Shown here: piece by piece, positions 1 to 11,400 of the stretch
How positions within the stretch are numbered: the stretch's first letter is position 1
Layout of the letters: the number at the start of each line of letters is the position of its first letter
NCBI RefSeq assembly: GCF_003259315.1
Contig: NZ_QLLT01000003.1
Span: 297,366-361,365, forward strand
DNA from: Kitasatospora sp. SolWspMP-SS2h
Lineage (GTDB): Bacteria; Actinomycetota; Actinomycetes; Streptomycetales; Streptomycetaceae
Length of the DNA: 64,000 nt
Direction of reading: 5' to 3'
The notes under the pieces: model-generated
Seen by the model: only the letters and a program-made list of their open reading frames with translations
Database searches by the model: none
Told to the model about the DNA's origin: nothing
Made by a program: the position numbers and the translations under genes

Positions 1-3000
1 GCGTCGCGGCGCAGCGCCTCGTCCAGGACGTGCACCTCGTGGCCCTCGACCAGCCAGAGCAGCTCCTCCCACGACATGTCGAAGGAGAACGACACCGTGT
101 GGGCGATGCGCAGGCGACGGCCGCCGGCCGAGGCCACCACCGGATCGAAGATCGCCTCGCGGTGGTTCAACTGCATGTTGGTCAGACCATGGTACGGCGT
201 CACCACCCCCTTGGGGCGGCCCGTCGAACCCGAGGTGAAGATCACGTACGCGGCGGCGTCCGGGTCGTACGGCACCCGGTACGGCTCGGCCGGCAGCGCG
301 GCCAGCTCGGCGACCACCGCCGGGTCGTCCAGCAGCAGGCGGGGCACGCCCGGGGTGAACGGCATCCGGGGCAGGGCGGTGCTGTGGGTGACCAGGACGA
401 CGGGGGCGGTGTCCTCGACCATGAACGCCAGCCGGTCCGCCGGGTAGTCCAACTCCAGCGGCAGGTACGCCGCACCCGCCCGCAACACCGCGAACAGCGC
501 CGCCACCATGTCCAACGACCGCGGCAACCCCAACGCCACCACCGTCTCCGGACCAGCCCCCCGCGCCGCCAACAACCGCGCCAACCGGTCCACCCGCGCA
601 TCCAACTCCGCGTACGACCACGACTCCGACCCGAACACCAGCGCCGTCTCCCCCGGCACCGACACCGCCCGCTGCGCCAACAACTCCGCCACCGACGCCG
701 ACGGCAACTCCCGACCCGTCGAAGCCCACCCGGCCAGCAACTCCCGCTCCCCCGCCGTCAACACGTCCAGGCTGCGGACGGGGCGGTCGGGGTCGGCGGT
801 GAGCTGGTCGAGCAGGACGATCAGGCGCTGGGCGTGCTGTTCGACCTCGGTGCGGGTGAAGACGTCGGGGCGGTACTTCCACTCGAAGGTGAGCGCCTCG
901 CCGGGGTTGGTGATGAAGATCAGCGGGAAGTGCGCGGCGTCGACGTCCTCGACCTCGCGGACGCCGAGGCGTTCGCGCAGTTCGGCCCGGCTGGCGGCGT
1001 CGGCGGGGGTGTTGCGGAGCACCTGGAGGGTGTCGAAGAGGCGGCCGAAGCCGGTGCCGCGCTGGATCGCGCCCAGGCCGGTCTGGTGGTGCGGCAGCAG
1101 CTCGGCCTGCTCGGCCTGGTGGCGGGCCAGGAACGCGGCGACGCCCTCGCCGCCGTCCAGGGTGGCGCGCACCGGGACGGTGTTGAGGAACATGCCGATG
1201 GTGCCGTCGATGCCGGGCAGTTCGGCGGGGCGGCCGGAGACGGTGGCGCCGAACACCACGTCCTGCCGGTTGGTCAGCCCGGCCAGCAGCAGCGCCCACG
1301 CGCCGGACAGCACGGTGTTCAGGGTGAGGCCGTGGGCGCGGGTGAACGCGCTGACGCGGGTGGTGAGTTCGGTGCTCAGCCGGGCGGTGACGGAGTGCGG
1401 CAGCAGCCCGGCCCGCTCGCGGGCCTGCGGGGCGAGCAGGGTCGGCTCGTCCAGGCCGGCCAGCGCCTCGCGCCAGGCCGCGGCGCCCTGCTCGGCGTCG
1501 CGGGCGGCCAGCCAGCGCAGGAACTCCCGGTAGGGCAGGCCGGGTTCGGGGGCGGGCAGGCCGGCGCAGCGGCTCAGCAGCTCCTGGAGGAACAGGCCGG
1601 AGGACCAGCCGTCCCAGAGCAGCGCGTGGTTGGTGACCAGGATGCACTGCCCGCCGCCGGGGGCCAGCACCGAGACCAGGCGCAGCAGCGGCGGCGCGGC
1701 CGGGTCGAACCGGGTGGCGGCCTCGGCAGCCTTCAACTCCTCCAGACACGAGGCGAACTGATTGTCCGTCAGACCGGAGAGATCGGTCTCGGTGAGCGGC
1801 ACGTCGACGGCGCGCGGCACGAACTGGACCGGCCGGTCGGGGCCGGTCTGCAGGAAGCCGGCCCGCAGGTTGGGGTGGGCGCCCAGCACGGCGGCGACGG
1901 CGGCGCGCAGGGTCTCCAGCGGGACGCGGCGGTCGAGGGTGATGACGTCGCGGGCGGTGTAGACGTCCACGGCGCTGTCGTCGTAGTCGGCCTCGAACAG
2001 CAGGCCCTCCTGGAGCGGGGAGACCGGCCAGACCTCCTCGATCTCCAGGTGCGGGGCGGCGGCCCGGACGGCGGCGAGTTCGGCCTCGGTGGCGGCGGGG
2101 AGCTCGGGCAGTGCGGGCCCGGCGGTGGCGGCCTCCCGGCTGTCGGCGAGCGCGGCCAGCGCGGCGGGGGTGCGCCGCTCGAAGACGTCGCGCGGGCTGA
2201 GGGCGAGCCCCTCGGCGCGGGCGGCGCCGATCAGGCGGATCGAGGAGATCGAGTCGCCGCCGAGCCGGAAGAAGTCGTCCTCCGCGCCGACCGGCGGGGC
2301 CTCCCCGTCGGCGGCCACGGGCAGGCCGAGCACCTCGGCGTACAGCTCGCACAGCAGGTGCTCGGTCGCGGTCTCGGCGGCGCGCGAACCGGCCGCGCCC
2401 GCGTAGTCGAGGGCGTCCTCGGGGAGCGCGGCGCGGTCGAGCTTGCCGTTGACGGTCAGCGGCAGGGCGTCCAGCACGGCGAACGCGGAGGGCACCATGT
2501 ACGCGGGCAGCCGGGCGGCCAGCGCGGCCCGGACCTCGGCGGTGTCCAGCTCGCCCGCGCCGGAGGGCACCAGGTAGGCGACCAGCCGGTCGACGGGGCC
2601 GCGCCGGACCAGCACCGCGCCGTGCGCGACGGCCGGGTGCTCGGCCAACGCGGCCTCGATCTCGCCGAGTTCGATCCGGTAGCCGCGGATCTTCACCTGC
2701 TCGTCGGCCCGGCCCAGGTAGTCGAGCGTGCCGTCGGGGCGGCGGCGCACCAGGTCGCCGGTGCGGTACATCCGGCTGCCCGGCTCGCCGAACGGGTCGG
2801 CGACGAACCGGCCCGCGGTCAGGCCCGGCCGGCCCAGGTAGCCGCGCGCCACCTGCACGCCCGCCAGGTACAGCTCGCCGGGCGCGCCGTCCGGCACCGG
2901 CCGCAGCAGCGCGTCCAGCACGTACGCGCTGCCGCCGGTGAGCGGGCGGCCGACGGCCGGGGTGGGGCTGTCGGCGAGGTCGGCGACCAGGGCGTCCACG

Positions 3001-5459
3001 GTGAACTCGGTCGGGCCGTAGTAGTTGAGCACGGTGGTGCCGGGCGCGGCGCGCAGCGCCTCGCGCAGCTGCGTCCACAGCGCCTCGGGCAGCGCCTCGC
3101 CGCCGAGCAGCAGCACCGGCGGGCGGTGCTCGCCGGTCAGCAGGCCGCTGTCCAGCAGCTGCTGGGCGTAGGTGGGGGTGACGTCCAGGGCGTGGACCCG
3201 CTCGGCGCGGGTGTAGGCGACGACGGCCTCGGCGTCCCGGCGGTCGTCCTCGCCGAGCAGGTGCAGTTCGTGGCCGCCGAGCAGCCAGATCAGCTGCTCC
3301 CAGGAGGAGTCGAAGGAGAACGAGGCGGTGTGCAGGGCGCGCAGCCGCGGCTCCCCGGTGGCGGACTCGGCGGCGGCGCGGGCGGCGGCGAACTCGCGGG
3401 TCAGGTGGTCGTGCGCGAGGTTGGCCAGGCCCGCGTGGGTGAGCACCACGCCCTTGGGGCGGCCGGTGGAGCCGGAGGTGTGGATGACGTACGCGGCCTG
3501 CGCGGGGGCGACCGGGACGGTCACCGGCGCGACGGGCGCGGCGAGCCGGGCCCGGACCTCCGGGTCGTCGAGCAGCACGACGGTGGCGGCGGGGTGCTCG
3601 GGCAGCCGGGCCAGCACGGCGCGGGTGGTGAGCAGGACGGCGGGGCGGGCGTCGTCCAGCAGCAGGGCCAGCCGCTCGTCGGGGTGGTCGAGGTCCATCG
3701 GCAGGTAGGCGCCGCCGGCCCGCAGCACGGCGAGCAGCGCGGTGACCGCCTCGGTGGAGCGCGGCAGAGCGAGGGCGCAGAGCTGTTCGGCGCGCAGGCC
3801 CCCGGCCAGCAGCAGGTGGGCCAACGCGTCGACGTCGGCGTCGAGTTCGGGGAAGGTGCGGGTGGTGCGGGTGCCGTCGAGGGCGGGGCCGACCAGGGCG
3901 CGGGCGGCGGTGCCGCTCCCGGCGGCCTCGGCGGCGCGCTCGCGCAGCAGGGCGTCGATGCCCGGCGGCGGGACGGCGGGCAGCGCGGGGCCGGCGGTGG
4001 CGGCGGGCAGCGCGGCGCGCTCGGCGGCGGTGAGCAGGTCGAGGCGGGCCAGCGGGGTGTCCGGGTCGGCGGCGAAGCGCTCGACCAGGGCGAGGAAGCG
4101 CTCAGCGACGGTGGCGGCCGTCTCGGCGTCGAACACGTCGGGCCGGTACTCGAGTTCGAGCCTCAGGTCGGCGCCGGGCAGCAGGGTCAGGCCGAGCGGG
4201 TAGTGGGTGGCGTCGCGGGCGCCGAGCGCGGTGACGGTCGGGCCGCCGGTGCCGGCCAGCGCGGTCTTCAGCGCCTCGCCGCCGCCCTGGTAGTTCTCCA
4301 CCACCAGCAGGGTGTCGAACAGCGCGCCGCCCGCCCCGGCGGCGCGCTGGATCGCGGCCAGGCCGAGGTGCTGGTGCTCCATCAGCTCGGCCTGCGCGTA
4401 CTGCACCTCCGCGGCGGCGGCGGCCAGGGTGGCTCCGGCGGCGGGGCGCACCCGGACGGGGACGGTGTTGATGAACAGGCCGACCATGCCCTCCGCGCCC
4501 GGCAGGTCGGCGGGGCGGCCGGAGACGGTGGTGCCGAACACGGTGTCGGTGCTGCCGGTGAGCGCTCCGACCAGCACGCCCCACAGCGTGTACGCGACGT
4601 TGCCCAGGGTCAGCCCCCGGCCGCGGACGGCGGCGGCGAACCGGGCGGTCAGCTCGGCCCCCGCCTGCCGGACGACCAGCCCGGGCTCCACCGCGCCCGC
4701 CCCGGCGACCGCCGGGGCCACCGGGTGCGGGGTGTCGAACCCGGCGAGGGCCGCCGCCCAGGCCCGTTCGGCGGCGGCGGTGTCCCGGGTGGCCAGCAGC
4801 GCGAGGTGGTCCCGGTAGGGGCGCACCGGCGGCAGCGGCTCGCCCCGGTAGAGCGCGAGCAGCTCGCGCACCACGATCGGCATCGACCAGCCGTCCAGCA
4901 GCAGGTGGTGGCAGGTCAGCACCAGCCGGTGCCGGTCGGCGCCCAGCCGCAGCAGGGCGAGGCGCAGCAGCGGCGGCGCGTCCAGCTCGAACGGGCGCCG
5001 CCAGTCCGCGTCCATCTCCCGCTGCACGGCGTCCGGCCCGCGCCCGGCCAGGTCGGCGACCCGCAGCGGGGTCTCCACGGTGCGCTGGACGAACTGCAGG
5101 ACGTCCTGCGGGTCCTCGTACCAGAACCCGACCCGCAGGTTGGCGTGCCGCTCCAGCAGCGCGTCCACGGCGGCGGCCAGCCGGGGCACCTCGACCGGCC
5201 CGGCCAGGTCGAGGTGCGACTGCACCACGTACACGTCCCGCGCGGCGTCGTCGTACAGCGCGTGGAACAGCAGGCCCTCCTGGAGCGAGGACAGCGGGTA
5301 CACGTCCTCCAGGTCCGACGGGGCCGCACCGGTCGCACCGGTCGCACCGGTCGAGCCGGACGCCTGCGGGTCGTCGTGCGGGGTGGTGGAGTCGTTCATC
5401 GCGGGGTTCTCAGTCCTGGGCTCGGAGGAGGGGTGGGTGGGGGGCGCGGGGGTGGTCAT
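1..5459 (-). CDS. Siderophore NRPS, modules 4-5 (C-A-T-C-A..., truncated by the window edge)
   Basis: Second NRPS of the siderophore assembly line; its C-terminus lies beyond the left edge, leaving about 1819 residues. The ATG at 5459 overlaps the stop of the upstream NRPS (ATGA); an in-frame ATG at 5399 is the alternative start. Order: a Thr/Gly-Ala spacer; C domain (about 45-470) with [14 protein letters not shown] and HHLLLDG; A domain (about 490-1020) with [18 protein letters not shown] and [10 protein letters not shown] domain (about 1030-1095) with LGGDS; a second C domain with NHALLWDG, the second His of the motif kept; then the start of a second A domain with FDMSWEEL. Reading pocket residues against GrsA gives DSEDLGYVDK for the first A domain, acidic and suited to a basic residue such as a modified ornithine. 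The second starts D-M-E, as in hydroxyornithine A domains (from memory). The first C follows an E domain, so it should be of the DCL type. No thioesterase is visible. Confidence 0.93.
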   Translation of the reverse strand, partial: MTTPAPPTHPSSEPRTENPAMNDSTTPHDDPQASGSTGATGATGAAPSDLEDVYPLSSLQEGLLFHALYDDAARDVYVVQSHLDLAGPVEVPRLAAAVDALLERHANLRVGFWYEDPQDVLQFVQRTVETPLRVADLAGRGPDAVQREMDADWRRPFELDAPPLLRLALLRLGADRHRLVLTCHHLLLDGWSMPIVVRELLALYRGEPLPPVRPYRDHLALLATRDTAAAERAWAAALAGFDTPHPVAPAVAGAGAVEPGLVVRQAGAELTARFAAAVRGRGLTLGNVAYTLWGVLVGALTGSTDTVFGTTVSGRPADLPGAEGMVGLFINTVPVRVRPAAGATLAAAAAEVQYAQAELMEHQHLGLAAIQRAAGAGGALFDTLLVVENYQGGGEALKTALAGTGGPTVTALGARDATHYPLGLTLLPGADLRLELEYRPDVFDAETAATVAERFLALVERFAADPDTPLARLDLLTAAERAALPAATAGPALPAVPPPGIDALLRERAAEAAGSGTAARALVGPALDGTRTTRTFPELDADVDALAHLLLAGGLRAEQLCALALPRSTEAVTALLAVLRAGGAYLPMDLDHPDERLALLLDDARPAVLLTTRAVLARLPEHPAATVVLLDDPEVRARLAAPVAPVTVPVAPAQAAYVIHTSGSTGRPKGVVLTHAGLANLAHDHLTREFAAARAAAESATGEPRLRALHTASFSFDSSWEQLIWLLGGHELHLLGEDDRRDAEAVVAYTRAERVHALDVTPTYAQQLLDSGLLTGEHRPPVLLLGGEALPEALWTQLREALRAAPGTTVLNYYGPTEFTVDALVADLADSPTPAVGRPLTGGSAYVLDALLRPVPDGAPGELYLAGVQVARGYLGRPGLTAGRFVADPFGEPGSRMYRTGDLVRRRPDGTLDYLGRADEQVKIRGYRIELGEIEAALAEHPAVAHGAVLVRRGPVDRLVAYLVPSGAGELDTAEVRAALAARLPAYMVPSAFAVLDALPLTVNGKLDRAALPEDALDYAGAAGSRAAETATEHLLCELYAEVLGLPVAADGEAPPVGAEDDFFRLGGDSISSIRLIGAARAEGLALSPRDVFERRTPAALAALADSREAATAGPALPELPAATEAELAAVRAAAPHLEIEEVWPVSPLQEGLLFEADYDDSAVDVYTARDVITLDRRVPLETLRAAVAAVLGAHPNLRAGFLQTGPDRPVQFVPRAVDVPLTETDLSGLTDNQFASCLEELKAAEAATRFDPAAPPLLRLVSVLAPGGGQCILVTNHALLWDGWSSGLFLQELLSRCAGLPAPEPGLPYREFLRWLAARDAEQGAAAWREALAGLDEPTLLAPQARERAGLLPHSVTARLSTELTTRVSAFTRAHGLTLNTVLSGAWALLLAGLTNRQDVVFGATVSGRPAELPGIDGTIGMFLNTVPVRATLDGGEGVAAFLARHQAEQAELLPHHQTGLGAIQRGTGFGRLFDTLQVLRNTPADAASRAELRERLGVREVEDVDAAHFPLIFITNPGEALTFEWKYRPDVFTRTEVEQHAQRLIVLLDQLTADPDRPVRSLDVLTAGERELLAGWASTGRELPSASVAELLAQRAVSVPGETALVFGSESWSYAELDARVDRLARLLAARGAGPETVVALGLPRSLDMVAALFAVLRAGAAYLPLELDYPADRLAFMVEDTAPVVLVTHSTALPRMPFTPGVPRLLLDDPAVVAELAALPAEPYRVPYDPDAAAYVIFTSGSTGRPKGVVTPYHGLTNMQLNHREAIFDPVVASAGGRRLRIAHTVSFSFDMSWEELLWLVEGHEVHVLDEALRRD

Positions 5460-8400
5460 CGGCGGCGGCGCCCGCGCAGCTTGGACTCCAGCCGGTCGAG
5501 CTGGGCCTGCTTGAGGGTGACCAGCGGCGGGTTCGCCGCGGCCGGGGCGGCGGAGCCGGTGCCGGTGCTGCCGGTGCCGGCCAGGCGGTCGGCGGTGGCG
5601 CCGGCGAGGGCGCCGAGGCCGTCCAGCGCGGCGAGCCAGGCGTCGGCGATCCCGGCCGCCTCCGCCTCGGTCAACAGGGCCTGCGGCCAGGACAGTTCGA
5701 CCACCAGCTCCGGCCGGCCGTCCCGGTCGGCGACGACCACGGCGTCGATCTCCAGCGGGTACCCGGCCGGGGTCGCCGGGTCGGGTCCGGCCCCGGCGGA
5801 GACCGCCGCGCGTTCGGGGGCCGGGGCGAGCGGCCAGCCGCCCGCCGACGGGGCGGCCTGGTCGGTGCGGCCCCGGTAGTTGAACAGCACCGGGGAGGCC
5901 GGGGCGGCGGCCAGCAGCGGGGCGGTCTGCGGGTTGAGGTGGCGCAGCAGGCCGTGGCCGAGCCCCTTGTCTGGGGCGGCGCGCAGCTGCTCCCGGACCC
6001 GGTCCAGCGCGTCCGCGGTGGCGGCGGGGTCGAGTCCGGCCAGGTCGAGGCGGACGGGGTGGACGGTGGTGAACCAGCCGACGGTGCCGGACAGGTCGGG
6101 GGTGTGGCCGTCGTGGCCGCCGCGGCCGTGGCCCTCCAGGTCGAGCTGGAGCGCGGGGGCGGCGTCGGGCCGGGTGCGGGCCAGACCGAGGACGAGGGCG
6201 GCGAGCAGCAGTTCGTCGGTGCCGGTGCCGGGGACGGCGAGCAGCGGGGCGGTGCGGTCGGCGGGCAGGGTGCGGCGCAGGGTGCGCAGGGTGGCCGCGG
6301 TGTCGCGGGCCGGGTCGGCGGCCAGGTGGGCGAGCGGCCCGGGCGGGCCGGTGAGCGCGGTGCGCCAGTGGGCGGTCTCGGCGAGGCGGCTGCGCTGCTG
6401 GGCGTGGGTGTGCAGGTGGGCGGCCCAGTCGCGGAGGGCGACGGGTTCGGGGGCGGGGGCGGGGCGGCGGCCGGCGGCGGCCTCCCGGTGGGCGGCGGCC
6501 AGGCGCGGGAGCAGGATGCGCCAGGAGACGCCGTCCACGGCGAGGTGGTGGACGGTCAGCAGCAGCCGGCCCTCGGCCTGCTCGCCCGCGTCGAACCAGA
6601 CGGCGCGCAGCATCCGTCCGGCGGCCGGGTCGAGGGCGTCGGCGGCCCGGTCGGCCTCGGCGGTGAGCCGTTCGGCGGTGGGACTGCCGGGGGCGGGGAC
6701 GCGGCGCAGCAGGGCGGGGTCGGCGGTGGGCGGGAGGACCTGCTGGGTCCACAGGCCGTCGGTGTCGTCCAGCGCGGTGCGCAGCGCGGGGTGGGCCTCG
6801 ACCAGGGCGGCGAGCGCGGTGCGCAGCGCCTGCTCGCCGAGTCCGCCGGGGACGGCGAGCAGCACGGACTGGTTGAACCGCCGGACCGGGCCGCCGCGTT
6901 CGCGCAGCCAGTGCACGACGGGCAGCAGCGGCACCGGTCCCTCGGTCGGGACGGCGGCGGGCGCGGCCGGGGCGGCGGGGGCGGTGGGCTCGGCGGGTGC
7001 GGCGCCGCCGAACGCGGCGGTCAGCGCGGCGGGCGTCGGGTGCTGGAAGACGTCCTTGGTGGTGATCGCGTACCCGGCGCTCCTGGCCCGGCTGACCACC
7101 TGGAGCGAGACGATGCTGTCGCCGCCGAGCGCGAAGAAGTTCTCCTCCTCGCCGACCTCGGCCAGGCCCAGCACCTCCGCGAACACCCGGGCGAAGGCGG
7201 AGGACCCGCGCCGGGCCGGAGCCTGGGCGGCGGCGGCCTGGACGGCGGTCGGGGCGGCGGCCGGGCCGGCGGGCTGCCGTCCAGGGTCGGGCAGCGCCTT
7301 GCGGTCGAGCTTGCCGTTGACGGACAGCGGCAGGGCGGCGAGTTCCACCACCACGGCGGGCACCAGGTGCTCGGGCAGGGTGGCGGCCAGCGCGGCCCGC
7401 GCGCCGTGGCCGGTGGCGCCGGAGCCGGCGGCGGGCACCACGTAGCCGACCAGCTGCCGGGTGCCGCCGGCGAGCTGCCGGACCGCGACCGCCGCCTGGG
7501 CGATGCCGGGGACGGCGGCGAGGGCGGCCTCGACCTCGCCGAGTTCGATCCGGAAGCCGCGGATCTTGACCTGGTCGTCGGTGCGGCCCAGGTACTCGAC
7601 GCTACCGTCGATCCGGTGGCGGACCAGGTCGCCGGTGCGGTACATCCGCTCGCCGGGCCCGCCGTAGGGGTCGGCGACGAAGCGGGACGCGGTCAGGCCG
7701 GGGCGGCCCAGGTAGCCGCGGGCCAGCTGGACGCCCGCCAGGTAGAGCTCGCCGGGCACGCCGACCGGGCAGGGGCGCAGCGCGGCGTCCAGCACGTGCA
7801 GGCGGGTGTTCCAGGCGGGTCGGCCGATCGGGACGGTGCCCGCGCCGGCCCAGGCCCGGTGGTGGGTGACGTCGACGGCGGCCTCGGTGGGGCCGTACAG
7901 GTTGTGCAGTTCGATCTGCGGCCACAGGGCCAGGAAGCGGTCGACGGCGGCGGCGGGCAGGGCCTCGCCGGAGCAGAACACCCGTCGCACGGTGGCGAAC
8001 CGGCGGCGCAGGGCCGGGTCGCTCTCGGCGGCGGCGGTGAACGCGGCGAGCATGGACGGCACGAAGTGGCAGGTGGTGACGGCGGCGCGGGCGGTCAGGT
8101 CGGCCAGCTGGGCGGGGTCGCGGTGGCTGCCGGGGCGGGCCAGCACGACGCGGGCGCCGACGGTCAGCGGGAGGAAGAACTCCCAGACCGAGACGTCGAA
8201 CCCGGCCGGGGTCTTCTGCAGGACGCGGTCGGCGGCGCCGATCGCGTACAGCTCCCGCATCCACTCCAGGCGGTTGACGATGGCCCGGTGGGTGACGACC
8301 ACGCCCTTGGGGCGGCCGGTGGAGCCGGAGGTGAAGATGACGTAGGCGGCGTGGTCGGGGCCGGGCTCGGTGAGGGCGGCGTCCCGCGGGCCGGTGGCGT

Positions 8401-11400
8401 CGACCGGCAGGACGGGGACGCCGTCCACCGCCGGGACGGCGTCGGTGGCGCCGGGCAGGGTGAGCACGCAGACCGGGCGGGCGTCCTCGATCATGCCCGC
8501 GAGGCGTTCGGCCGGGTACTCGGTGTCCAGCGGCAGGTAGGCGGCGCCGGCCCGCTCCACGCCCAGCAGGGCGACCATCAGGTCGGTGGAGCGCGGGACG
8601 GCGACGCCGACCACCGCGTCCGGTCCGGCCCCGCGGGCGGTCAGCGCGCCCGCCAAGGTGCCTGCGCTGTCCCACAGTCGGCGGTAGGTCAGCTGTTCGC
8701 CCTCGAAGTCGACGGCGACCGCGTCGGGCGTGGCGGCGACCTGTTCGGCGATCCGGCTGACCAGGGTGCCCGCGCGGACCGGGATGGCGGTGGCGTTCCA
8801 CTCCCCCGCCAGGCCGCGCAGCTCCTCGGCGGAGGTGGGCTCGATCCGGGCGATCGGCTGCCGGGGGTCGGCCAGGGCCTGGTCCAGGACGCGCAGCAGG
8901 CGGGTGCCGAACAGGCGGGCGGTGGCCCGGTCGAACAGGTCCTCGGCGTGGATGACGGTCAGGTCGGTGCGGGTGCCGTCGGCGGACTCCACGAAGGTGA
9001 ACGCCAGGTCGAAGCGGGCGGCGTGCACCGGGTCGGGCAGCAGGGCGGTGCGGGCGCCGAGCAGCCGGTCCAGGCCGCCGGCCTCCTTGCGGTACTGCAC
9101 CATCACCTGGAACAGCGGGTGGCGGCCCAGGCTCCGTTCGGGGTTGACCAGTTCGACCAGGCGGTCGAAGGGCAGCTCCTGGTGGGCGAGCGCGCCGAGC
9201 ACGGTCTCCCGGGCGCGCTCCACCAGCTCGGCGAAGGCCGGGTCGCCGCTCAGGTCGTGGCGCAGCACCAGGGTGTTGACGAAGAAGCCGACCAGCTGCT
9301 CCAGTGCCTCGTCGCCGCGGCCGGCCACCGGCGCGCCGAGCGCGACGTCGGCGGTGCCGGCCAGCCGGCCCAGCAGCAGGGCGGCGGCGGCCTGCACCAC
9401 CATGAACGGCGTCGCGCCGCTGGTGCGGCTGAACTCGCCCAGCCGGGACTGGAGTTCGGCGGGCAGGGCGAGCCGGACGGCGCCGCCGCGCCCGCTGGCC
9501 TCGGCGGGGCGGGGGCGGTCGGCGGGCAGCGCGAGTTCGGCGGGCAGCCCGGCCAGCTTCTCGGCCCAGTACGCGGACTGCTCCTGCATCGGCCGTTCGG
9601 CCTGCCACAGCGTGTGGTCGGCGAACTGGAGCGGCAGCGGCGGGAGTTCGGGGGTGCGCCCGGCCCGGCGGGCGGCGTACGCGGCGTCCAGGTCGCGCAG
9701 CAGCACGCCCTCGGACCACTCGTCGCCCGCGATGTGGTGCAGGGCCACACTCAGCACGTGGCGGTGCGGTCCGGCGCTGAGCAGCACGGCGCGCACCGGG
9801 ATCTCCCCGGCCAGGTCGAAGACGTGCGCGCCGGCGGCGGCGGTCTCGGCGTCCAGCCGGTGCCCGGCCACCTGGCGGACCTCGAACGGCATCCCGGCCT
9901 GCTCCGCGGTCAGGACGCGCTGGTAGGGGCGGCCGTCCTGCTCGGCGCAGACGGTGCGCAGCGCCTCGTGCCGGGCCAGCACGTCGCCGAACGCGGCCTC
10001 CAGGGCGTCGGCGTCGAGTTCGCCGTCGATCCGCAGGGCGCACGGGATGGTGTAGGCGGTGGACGGGCCCTGGAGGCGGTCCAGGAACCAGAGCCGGGCC
10101 TGCGCGGGGGCGAGCGGGACCAGCTCGGGGCGCGGGCGGGCGGTGAGGGCGGCGTAGCCGGTGCCGGCGTCCTCCAGCCGGGCGGCGAACGCGGCTGGGG
10201 TGCGGGCCTCGAACAGGGCGCGGATGGCGACCTCGGCGCCGAGCGCGGCGCGCAGTCGGCCGACCACCCGGGTGGCGAGCAGCGAGTGGCCGCCGAGGGC
10301 GAAGAAGTCCTCGTCGACGCCGACCGCGGGCAGGCCGAGCACCTCGGCGTACGCCTCGCAGACCAGCTTCTCGCGCGCGGTGCGCGGGGCCCGGCCCGCC
10401 GGGGCGGCGTAGGCGTCGGCGCCGGGCTCGGGCAGCGCCTGGCGGTCGAGCTTGCCGTTGACGTTCAGCGGCAGCGCGTCCAGCAGGACCAGCGCGGCGG
10501 GGACGAGGTACTCGGGCAGCGCCTCGCCGAGCGCCTTGCGCAGCGCGGCGGGGTCGGCGCCGGCGCCGGGGGCGGGCACGACGTAGCCGATCAGGCGCTT
10601 GGCGCCGCCGGGGGCGGGGCGGACCACGACGGCGGCCTGGGCGACGCCGGGCAGCGCGGCGAGCGCGGCCTCGGCCTCGCCGGGTTCGACCCGGAAGCCG
10701 CGGATCTTGACCTGGTCGTCCTCGCGGCCCAGGTAGTCCAGGCTGCCGTCGGGGCGGTGCCGGACCAGGTCGCCGGTGCGGTACATCCGCTCGCCGGGCC
10801 CGCCGTACGGGTCGGCGACGAAGCGGGACGCGGTCAGCGCGGGCCGGTTGCCGTAGCCGCGGGCCAGGCCGGGCCCGGCGACGTACAGCTCGCCGGGGGT
10901 GCCGGGCGGGACGGGGCGCAGCCGGGCGTCCAGCACGTAGGTGCGGGTGTTGCCGATCGGCCGTCCGACGAAGGGGGTCGGGCTGTCGGCGAGGTCGGCG
11001 CCGAGGGTGTCGACGGTGTACTCGGTGGGGCCGTAGAAGTTGTGGCCGAGCACGCCGGGGGTGGCCCGCAGGCGCCGCCACAGGGTGTCGCCGACGGCCT
11101 CGCCGCCGACCAGGAACAGCAGCGGGCGGTGCGCCGGGTCGTCCAGCAGGCCCCACTCGACGAGCTGGGCGCCGAAGGACGGGGTGACGTCCAGGGTGTC
11201 GATCCGGTCGGCCGTCAGGCGGGCCGCGAGGGCCTGCGGGTCGCGGCGCAACTCCTCGCCGTAGACGTGCAGTTCGTGGCCGAGCAGCAGCCACAGCAGC
11301 TGCTCCCAGGAGGAGTCGAAGGAGAACGAGGCGGTGTGCGCGGCGCGCAGCACCCGCCCGCCGGCGGCGGCGACGGCCCGGGCGAAGACGGTGCCGCCGT